Origin: Anaerolineales bacterium
Lineage (GTDB): Bacteria > Chloroflexota > Anaerolineae > Anaerolineales > UBA4823
NCBI GenBank assembly: GCA_020853835.1
Contig: JADYYC010000268.1
Location: forward strand, 1-6,137
Direction: 5' to 3'
Length of the DNA: 6,137 nt
The notes beneath the pieces were generated by a model. The model searched no databases, had not been told where the DNA came from, and saw only the letters and a program-made list of their open reading frames with translations. Within the stretch, counting starts at the first letter, position 1; every line of letters begins with the position of its first letter. The position numbers and the translations under genes are program-made. This document shows, piece after piece, positions 1 through 5,251 of the stretch.

Positions 1-258
1 GACCTGATCGAGCTCAACGAAGCATTTGCGGCGCAGGTGCTGGCGAACGGGCGCGCCCTGCAGGATCATGGTTGGGATTGGTCGAAGGTGAATGTCAACG
101 GCGGGGCGGTCGCCCTGGGACACCCGATCGGCGCGAGCGGCGCCAGGATTCTAACCACGCTGATCCATGCCCTGCGAGACCGCGGCCTGAAGCTCGGCCT
201 GGCATGCCTGTGCCTGGGCGGCGGCGAAGCGGTGGCGATGGTCGTCGAAATCGAATGA
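1..258 (+). CDS. Thiolase (acetyl-CoA C-acyltransferase family), C-terminal fragment
   Basis: This is the last 85 residues of a thiolase. The reading frame is open from base 1 and ends at TGA 256-258; the N-terminal three quarters (the family is usually about 390 residues) lie outside the window. Seen directly: NEAFAAQ at visible residues 7-13, the GHPIGASGAR block at 40-49 with the active-site His at 41, and the CLGGG motif with the active-site Cys at 71. In the family, these His and Cys residues activate the acyl-CoA and catalyse Claisen condensation or thiolytic cleavage of 3-ketoacyl-CoA in the cytoplasm. The C-terminal half of the active site is therefore intact. The fragment cannot separate a biosynthetic acetoacetyl-CoA thiolase from a beta-oxidation ketothiolase, so no symbol is given. 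A GTG at 37 could be read as a start, but it falls inside the conserved domain and is not one. The gene converges on the DegV gene with 12 bases between stops. Confidence 0.93.
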   Translation, partial: DLIELNEAFAAQVLANGRALQDHGWDWSKVNVNGGAVALGHPIGASGARILTTLIHALRDRGLKLGLACLCLGGGEAVAMVVEIE

Positions 259-270
259 GGTAAAGCAAGC

Positions 271-1113
271 CTACTCTTTTACGAAGAAGCCCACCCCTAA
301 GATGCCCGGCCCGCCATGCGTGACGATGGCGGGCGGCATGTCATATACGGTTACTTGTGGCTGTTTGACGATCTGGCTCAGGTCACGAGCCAGTTGATCC
401 GCCTGCGGGCGAGCGCCTGCCTCGAGGACGGTGAGGTAACCGGCGCCATCCGGGGCGATCTGTTCGCGAACGATGTCTTTCAGGCGCGCGACGGCGCGCT
501 TGTGAGTGCGCTCGCGCTCGAATTGATCGACTTTTCCGTTGTGCAAGCGTAAAATCGGCTTGATCTGCAAGACGCTTCCCAGCAAAGCCGAGGCCCCGCC
601 GATTCTACCCCCGCGCGCCAGGTATTCGAGGGTATCGACCATGAAATACACCCTGCATTTGCGCGCCATATCCTCGACACGGGCGACGATGGTGTCTGCA
701 TCGATCCCCGCTTCCGCCCATTCGGCCGCGAGTTGCACCATCGTGCCAAGCGGGCTTGCCACCACGCGCGTATCGATGACGCGAATGTCTGCCCCTGGAA
801 AGCTCTGAGCAGCCACCAGCGCGGAGCGCACCGTCCCGCTCACCTCTGCGGAAGGGTGGATGCACACGATCGGTTCGCCAAGCGGCGTGAGGCGGTGAAA
901 CTCTTCGACGAACAGTTCTGGCGGCGGGGCGGCTGTTTTTGGCAGGGTTGGCGAGCTCTTCAGGCGCCTCATAAATTCATCGATGTCGATGTCAACGCCT
1001 TCGTAAAATGACTCCTCGCCAATGTTGATGATTTGGGGGATAACCGGGATGTGATATTTTTGGGCGATCTGGGGCGAGAGGCAGGAGGTTGTATCGGTGA
1101 TAATTTTGACCAT
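271..1113 (-). CDS. DegV family fatty-acid-binding protein
   Basis: A full-length 280-residue DegV protein (family usually about 280). Seen: N-terminal MVKIITDTTS; KTAAPPP at 59-65, in the place of the usual TSQPS-type loop; SGTVRSA at 92-98; DTRVVASPLG at 114-123; the block around LARGGRIGGA at 165-174, followed by LGSVLQIKPIL (178-188); and the C-terminal THGGPGILGVGF (265-276). Known for the family: a two-domain fold that encloses one fatty acid. In Firmicutes the homologue FakB presents fatty acids to the kinase FakA for phosphorylation and phospholipid synthesis. No FakA-like (DAK2 domain) gene is visible here, so a FakB role is inference. The frame stays open upstream to 1197, but the ATG at 1113 is chosen because AAGGAAG lies 7 bases before it and the protein then begins exactly at the conserved MVKIITD; the 28 extra residues do not look like DegV. 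The gene sits 106 bases downstream of the membrane protease gene, with a possible promoter of its own. Confidence 0.93.
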   Translation of the reverse strand: MVKIITDTTSCLSPQIAQKYHIPVIPQIINIGEESFYEGVDIDIDEFMRRLKSSPTLPKTAAPPPELFVEEFHRLTPLGEPIVCIHPSAEVSGTVRSALVAAQSFPGADIRVIDTRVVASPLGTMVQLAAEWAEAGIDADTIVARVEDMARKCRVYFMVDTLEYLARGGRIGGASALLGSVLQIKPILRLHNGKVDQFERERTHKRAVARLKDIVREQIAPDGAGYLTVLEAGARPQADQLARDLSQIVKQPQVTVYDMPPAIVTHGGPGILGVGFFVKE

Positions 1114-1120
1114 GATAGCA

Positions 1121-1127
1121 CTTCCTT
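1121..1127 (-). promoter_or_regulatory. Shine-Dalgarno of the DegV gene
   Basis: On the minus strand AAGGAAG lies 7 bases before the ATG at 1113. It decides the start in favour of 1113 over the upstream in-frame ATG at 1197, which would add 28 residues lacking any family resemblance. Confidence 0.8.
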
Positions 1128-1161
1128 GTCGTTTATTTTTTTGTGACAGGCTGTTTGTGAA

Positions 1162-1167
1162 ATTATA
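1162..1167 (-). promoter_or_regulatory. Possible -10 element (TATAAT) upstream of the DegV gene
   Basis: A perfect TATAAT is present on the minus strand in the 106-base gap between the protease and DegV genes. It would start transcription near 1155 and give a leader of about 40 bases. No recognisable -35 hexamer lies 16-19 bases upstream (that stretch is CCCCGGGG-rich), and there is no extended TG. It could therefore be a weak or activator-dependent promoter, or chance. Two TTGTGA copies (plus strand 1141-1146 and 1155-1160) flank the small palindrome ACAGGCTGT (1146-1154) around the predicted start. Confidence 0.4.
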
Positions 1168-1219
1168 CTCGATGCGGCATATCCCCCGGGGAAACATATG
1201 TGGTTGTGGACGAGACTGC

Positions 1220-3757
1220 CTAGCGCCTTAGCGCCATTTGAACCGCGTTATACGCATTGAGCATACCGTATCCCACCGCGGTGCTGGGGGTCTGCTCCGC
1301 GCCGGGACAATCGGGCAATGCGCCCTGGTATGGGTCCGCCGATTCGATCAGGATCTGCTCGGTTGTATCTATGTCGCCGATGAGGGCCGGGTTTGCAGAC
1401 CACATCAGAGCGACGACCCCCACGACGTGCGGACCGGCCATCGAAGTGCCGCTGAACTCTCCATAGGTGTTCAAGGGCAGCGACGAAAGGACCTGCACGC
1501 CGGGCGCGACGAGGTCCGGTTTGACCCGACCGCTCTGGTCGGCGCTGACAGGGCCGATGCTGCTAAAAAAAGCGAGGTTGCTGGAGCGGTCGATTGCGCC
1601 GACCGCAAACACTTCGGCGTAAATAGGCGGCGGGACGTTGAGGCTGCCACACTTGGGGCCGTCGTTTCCGGCGCTGCCCACGACAAAGACCCCCGCCTCG
1701 CGCAGAGCGCGCACCGCAGGGTGAAAGACTTCCGCGTCGCACCCTTCGATCTCAGGGCAGCCCCAGGAGTTGTTGAGAATGTGCGCCCCTTTCGACGGAT
1801 CCCCGTCTTTAAGGGGATCTCCGGTCTGTGGATATGGCGCAAACGAAAACTGCATGCAATCCAGATAGTGGGCGGGGCTGCCCAGGTTGCGCGCCAGGTT
1901 GACACAGGCTATCCACTCCGCGTCAGGGGCAACCCCGGTTGTGTTGCCGAGGATTGTGCCAAGCGTGTGCGTGCCATGCCCGCCGATGTCGACTGGCGCG
2001 GGCGAGTGGTTCCAGGGGTCCAGCCAGTTATAGTCGTTTCCGCCGGTCCGGCCGCGATAAGAATCGTACAGCTCGGGGTGGTCGCCCTGGACGCCGCTGT
2101 CGGACTGCCCGATCACGATGCCCTGACCGCGCACCCCCAGCTCGTTCCAGACGCGGTCCGCCTGGATCAGAGAGAGGTTCCACAGGGCGCCTGGAGAATT
2201 CAACGGCCCTCCGCTGGGCGGCACAGGTCCCGGCAGCGGGCGCAGCACCGGGTTTTCCAGGATGCGGTCCACCTCGGGCCGCGTGGAAAGCCAGAGCTTT
2301 ACCAGCACATTGCCATCGACTTCCAACCCGTTGACCAGGTAATAGGGGGTGTAATGGATCGAGAACCGGTCCAGAGTGGCGCGGATATCAGCCTGGCTCT
2401 GGTTCGATTGTGACACCAGCCGCTCGTAAACCCCCTGGCGGCGCTCCTGGTAATCGTCCATATGGGAGAACCCGGTCAGGTCCGCCTGGTCTTTCATGAT
2501 TACGAAATACTGGTCGCCATAAAAACCGGGCTGCCCGCTGGTAAGATACAGGATAACGCCTGCGCCAAGCCCGATGGCGAAAAGCAGCAGGAGCGATGCG
2601 TAAACCAGCCCTTTGCGCCCGTTTTCGCCGGCTGCGGGCGGGGTAGAAGGGCGGCGGCTGCGCAGGGCGAGCCCAAGCGCCACAATCAGTGTGAAGGCAA
2701 GGATAATCAGGGCGGTGAAGAGGGCGGCCTGGAAAGCCTTTGCCAGCACTTCGGAGGCGCTGTCGCTCAGCACGAGGATGAGCTCGTCGGGGTCGAAGAA
2801 TACCAGGGGGTAGCTCATCAGCAGACCGGTTATCACCGCCAGGGGCGCTGCGCCTCGCAAGGTTGCCATCAAGCCGGCCCCTTCTGGCTCGGACGAAGGG
2901 TTTGAGCCCAGGAGCGCAGAAAAGAACACGATCAAAAAGCCAGCCGGAGGCAGGCTGATCATCGCCAGCAACTGTACGCCTCCAAAGCAGAAACTCAAGC
3001 CGCCCGCCAGCAGGAGCAGAAAAACGCTGTATCCAAATGCGTCCAGGAGGTAGACCGCTTTCGATGGCGGAGCCTGCTGGTCCCGTCGGGCAAAGAACAA
3101 CCAGAACACGACCGCCGCGCACATCCCGTAGATCAGACCGGTCAGCGTCATGAGCAACGTATCCATGACCGAGCCCAACGCGCCGTTGAGCAGCCAGGGG
3201 TAGGAGGAGAAAGCCGCGACGATCGCAGCCGAAAGCCAGAGAATCCCTGTATTTCGTGGCGATTTCTCGGGGATCAAGGGTGCGGGCTGCGCCTGCTCTG
3301 ACGCGGTCTTCTTGAGCTTCAAAAACCACGCATGGATCAGAAAAAGCGCGGGCAGGCAAACCAGTCCGATCAGGATGTGAAAGGCAGCCTGCCAGTAAAT
3401 GGCGGTAAACGGAAAGAAAAACCCGATTGCCAGGAACATCGTCAGAACGTGAGCGGCTAGCCAGGCCTGATAGGTTCTCCTGCGCGAGGAGGGCCAAAAG
3501 ACTGCCAGCGGGATGAGGAGCGCGGACAAGATGACAAATTGCACTCCGACCCCGATTAACGCGGCGACCCTGGGTGCGCCGTCCGGCGCGAAGGTGCTGC
3601 TGAGCGTGATGACGTGACGCAGGAAAACCATCAGTGCCATCCCCCCGCCCAGAATTATCATGATGATTAGATCGACACAACCTGAAACCGGCTCGGCCGG
3701 GCGAGGTGAATTGGCAGTGGGGGGGAGGGGGGCAGGGGTTGTAATTTCAGGTTTCAT
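1220..3757 (-). CDS. Polytopic membrane protein with C-terminal subtilisin-like serine protease (peptidase S8)
   Basis: An 845-residue protein in three parts. Residues about 27-406 hold roughly eleven hydrophobic segments (near 27-46, 65-88, 98-117, 121-145, 171-190, 197-222, 235-257, 259-284, 302-321, 341-365, 383-406). Basic loops SSRRR (90-94), KLKK (147-150), ARRDQ (223-227) and RSRRP (366-370) all fall on one side, so the positive-inside rule puts the C-terminus outside the cell. Residues about 415-505 resemble an inhibitor-I9-type propeptide (YFVIMKDQADLTGF at 417-430). Residues about 530-845 are the S8 domain with all key residues: Asp553 (SDSGV), His594 (HGTH), oxyanion Asn698 (SAGNDG) and Ser772 (GTSMAGPH). 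Cysteines at 667, 673, 703 and 817 suggest disulfides, fitting an extracytoplasmic domain. The ATG at 3757 is chosen for its Shine-Dalgarno and the 11-base overlap with the MFS gene; the frame extends 31 codons further upstream, inside the MFS gene. The substrate is unknown, and I do not recognise the membrane module as a named family. Confidence 0.9.
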   Translation of the reverse strand: MKPEITTPAPLPPTANSPRPAEPVSGCVDLIIMIILGGGMALMVFLRHVITLSSTFAPDGAPRVAALIGVGVQFVILSALLIPLAVFWPSSRRRTYQAWLAAHVLTMFLAIGFFFPFTAIYWQAAFHILIGLVCLPALFLIHAWFLKLKKTASEQAQPAPLIPEKSPRNTGILWLSAAIVAAFSSYPWLLNGALGSVMDTLLMTLTGLIYGMCAAVVFWLFFARRDQQAPPSKAVYLLDAFGYSVFLLLLAGGLSFCFGGVQLLAMISLPPAGFLIVFFSALLGSNPSSEPEGAGLMATLRGAAPLAVITGLLMSYPLVFFDPDELILVLSDSASEVLAKAFQAALFTALIILAFTLIVALGLALRSRRPSTPPAAGENGRKGLVYASLLLLFAIGLGAGVILYLTSGQPGFYGDQYFVIMKDQADLTGFSHMDDYQERRQGVYERLVSQSNQSQADIRATLDRFSIHYTPYYLVNGLEVDGNVLVKLWLSTRPEVDRILENPVLRPLPGPVPPSGGPLNSPGALWNLSLIQADRVWNELGVRGQGIVIGQSDSGVQGDHPELYDSYRGRTGGNDYNWLDPWNHSPAPVDIGGHGTHTLGTILGNTTGVAPDAEWIACVNLARNLGSPAHYLDCMQFSFAPYPQTGDPLKDGDPSKGAHILNNSWGCPEIEGCDAEVFHPAVRALREAGVFVVGSAGNDGPKCGSLNVPPPIYAEVFAVGAIDRSSNLAFFSSIGPVSADQSGRVKPDLVAPGVQVLSSLPLNTYGEFSGTSMAGPHVVGVVALMWSANPALIGDIDTTEQILIESADPYQGALPDCPGAEQTPSTAVGYGMLNAYNAVQMALRR
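3719..3738 (+). other. G-run tract with G-quadruplex potential at the 5' end of the protease gene
   Basis: On the + strand (the template of the protease gene) runs of 7, 6 and 4 G are separated by A and by CA. This is enough for four GGG blocks with very short loops. On the coding strand it is a C-run that encodes the Pro-rich cytoplasmic N-terminus around residues 7-13. It begins about 20 bases inside the gene. Whether it folds or matters is not shown by sequence alone. Confidence 0.45.
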
Positions 3758-5186
3758 GATCTCTCTCCCCGGCGGCACGGGGTGAAGTTCCTGGTTTGCG
3801 GCTGCGCGAGGCCGTGACAAAGATGCCAAAGGCGCATACGACTGCGGCAACGAGCAGGCTGGCGCGGAACCCGGCGATGATCGCGGGCGCGCTCGGGTCG
3901 GGGGATGGCCCGATCACGCTTGTAAACACGGCTCCTGCCAGGCCAACCCCGAGTACCATGCCGGCGTTGCGCGCCGTGGCAAGTATACCTGATGCGATAC
4001 CCTGTCGATTGCGCGGCGCCGAGCCCATAAGCGCGCTGGTGTTGGGGGAGATGAACGTGCCAATGCCAAGCCCCACAAAGACCAGACGGGCCGTAATGTC
4101 GGTCAACGTGGAATCGATGGTCAGCCCGGAGAGCGAGTACAGGCCGAGGGAGAGCAGGCTCATCCCGACGACCGACGGAAGCCGGGCGCCGATCCGGTCG
4201 GAGATCGAGCCGCTGAGCGGCGCGGCGACCGCCATCATGATGGGCATGGAGGTCAGGACCAGCCCGGCCTGCGAGGGCGTCAAATCAACGCCCTGGATCA
4301 GGTAGAACGGCATCAAAAATACGATGCTGTAAACGCCGATGTAATTGATGATCGCGCTGAACACCGAGGACGAGAAAACCCAGTTCGAAAACAGGCTTAG
4401 ATCGAGCATCGGATTTTGGGCGCTTTTTTCGACCAGCCAAAACGCCGAAAGGGCCAGGGCGGAAACGACCAGCGAGCCGAGCACCTGCCAGGAGGTCCAC
4501 CCCAGCGCATAACCCTGGTTCAACCCATAAATCAGCAGAACCAGGCCAAAGGTGAACAAACCCGCGCCCAATAAATCGAAGCGGGCTTTTTTGTCGGAGG
4601 GTTCATCCATGCGGATGTACACCTGGCTCAACAAAATCGCGGCTATGCCCACGGGGATGTTGATGTAGAATACCGCCCGCCAGTTGAATTGCTCTGTCAG
4701 CCAACCGCCCAACGAAGGGCCGACGGTCAATCCCAGGTAAGTCATGGTGGCTTGCAGCCCCAATGCCTGCCCGCGCTGTCGGGCTGGAAAGCTGGAGGTG
4801 AGAATGGCAGGCGAATTCGCCGCCAGCATCGCCGCGCCCAGGGCCTGGATCGCCCGGAAGACGATCAAGACGTTCAGCGACGGAGCCAGGCCGCAGATAA
4901 ACGAGCCGAGCAGGAAAATCCCGAAACCGGAAAGGTAGATGCGCTTATGACCGTGCAGGTCGCCGAGGCGTCCAAACCCGAGCAGCAGACCGCTCAGCGC
5001 CAGCAGGTAAACGGTCACGACCCATTCGATGCTTGAGATCGAGCTGGAAAACGTTTCTCGGAGCACCGGCAGGATGATGTTGACCACGCTTCCGTCCAAA
5101 GCGGTCATGAACGTGCCGATCCCGATTGCGATGAGAATCCACCACTTGCGGGAGTTGTTCTCTGGGGTTTGGTTCGGCTGGTTCAA
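3747..5186 (-). CDS. MFS transporter, DHA2 (14-TM, EmrB/QacA-like) family
   Basis: A 479-residue transporter with about 14 hydrophobic segments, the usual size for the DHA2 drug:proton antiporter family of the cytoplasmic membrane. Seen: TM1 motif LDGSVVNIILP (30-40) with Asp31; motif A GRLGDLHGHKR (72-82); motif-B-like RAIQALGAA (111-119) with Arg111; antiporter motif C GLTVGPSLGGWL (152-163); NWRAVFYINIPVG (168-180), typical of DHA2; and a second motif-A-like GSISDRIGAR (326-335). Known members export drugs or other amphipathic compounds in exchange for protons; the substrate here cannot be read from sequence. The start is TTG at 5186: a TAG lies two codons upstream in frame, and the next ATG would cut into TM1. 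The Shine-Dalgarno is poor (only an AGG about 12 bases before the TTG). Its 3' end overlaps the protease start by 11 bases, implying co-expression. It lies 55 bases downstream of the pyrophosphokinase. Confidence 0.93.
   Translation of the reverse strand: MNQPNQTPENNSRKWWILIAIGIGTFMTALDGSVVNIILPVLRETFSSSISSIEWVVTVYLLALSGLLLGFGRLGDLHGHKRIYLSGFGIFLLGSFICGLAPSLNVLIVFRAIQALGAAMLAANSPAILTSSFPARQRGQALGLQATMTYLGLTVGPSLGGWLTEQFNWRAVFYINIPVGIAAILLSQVYIRMDEPSDKKARFDLLGAGLFTFGLVLLIYGLNQGYALGWTSWQVLGSLVVSALALSAFWLVEKSAQNPMLDLSLFSNWVFSSSVFSAIINYIGVYSIVFLMPFYLIQGVDLTPSQAGLVLTSMPIMMAVAAPLSGSISDRIGARLPSVVGMSLLSLGLYSLSGLTIDSTLTDITARLVFVGLGIGTFISPNTSALMGSAPRNRQGIASGILATARNAGMVLGVGLAGAVFTSVIGPSPDPSAPAIIAGFRASLLVAAVVCAFGIFVTASRSRKPGTSPRAAGERDHET
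3761..3770 (-). promoter_or_regulatory. Shine-Dalgarno of the membrane protease gene, inside the MFS gene
   Basis: On the minus strand GGGGAGAGAG precedes the ATG at 3757; its GGAG core is 7 bases from the start. It lies within the last codons of the MFS transporter and supports both the start choice and translational coupling of the pair. Confidence 0.75.
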
Positions 5187-5215
5187 GTTCTAGAGATACC
5201 TGTAATCAGGCTTGC

Positions 5216-5251
5216 CCTGGCTCATAAGGTTTTTCCGCCGGTTATGCCAGG
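5216..5251 (-). other. Imperfect hairpin spanning the stop codon of the pyrophosphokinase gene
   Basis: The minus strand reads CCTGGCATAA, a 14-base loop, TTAT, an unpaired GA, then GCCAGG: ten base pairs with one 2-base bulge. The stop TAA (5244-5242) lies at the loop side of the 5' arm. No T-run follows, so it is not a classical intrinsic terminator. It could protect an mRNA 3' end, cause partial attenuation before the MFS gene, or be chance. Confidence 0.4.

Noticed and set aside
259..270. A bidirectional terminator between the thiolase and DegV genes
   Set aside because: Only a 5-bp pairing (GTAAA with TTTAC) can be drawn around the gap, too weak to call.
309..334. A 9-bp perfect inverted repeat with an 8-base loop as a terminator
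   Set aside because: It lies inside the DegV coding region, encoding the conserved AIVTHGGPG segment. No T-run follows on either strand, and GC-rich Ala and Gly-Gly-Pro codons pair easily by chance.
1114..1197. A 28-residue N-terminal extension of the DegV protein from the ATG at 1197
   Set aside because: DegV proteins begin at the MVKIITD-like strand; the extension covers the probable promoter and leader, and the internal ATG has a well-placed AAGGAAG.
1238..2413. A 391-codon open frame on the + strand opposite the S8 domain
   Set aside because: Its translation is Arg/Ala/Val-rich with no recognisable domain, and it lies fully antisense to a protease domain with intact catalytic motifs. 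It is a codon-bias shadow of a GC-rich gene.
2388..3680. A 430-codon open frame on the minus strand in another frame of the membrane module
   Set aside because: The overlapping frame encodes coherent TM helices in continuity with the protease domain. This one is Arg/Pro/Gly-rich with no family resemblance.
3758..3850. A 31-residue N-terminal extension of the membrane protease
   Set aside because: It would overlap the MFS gene by over 100 bases and lacks a supporting ribosome site, whereas the ATG at 3757 has a good Shine-Dalgarno and a short stop-start overlap.
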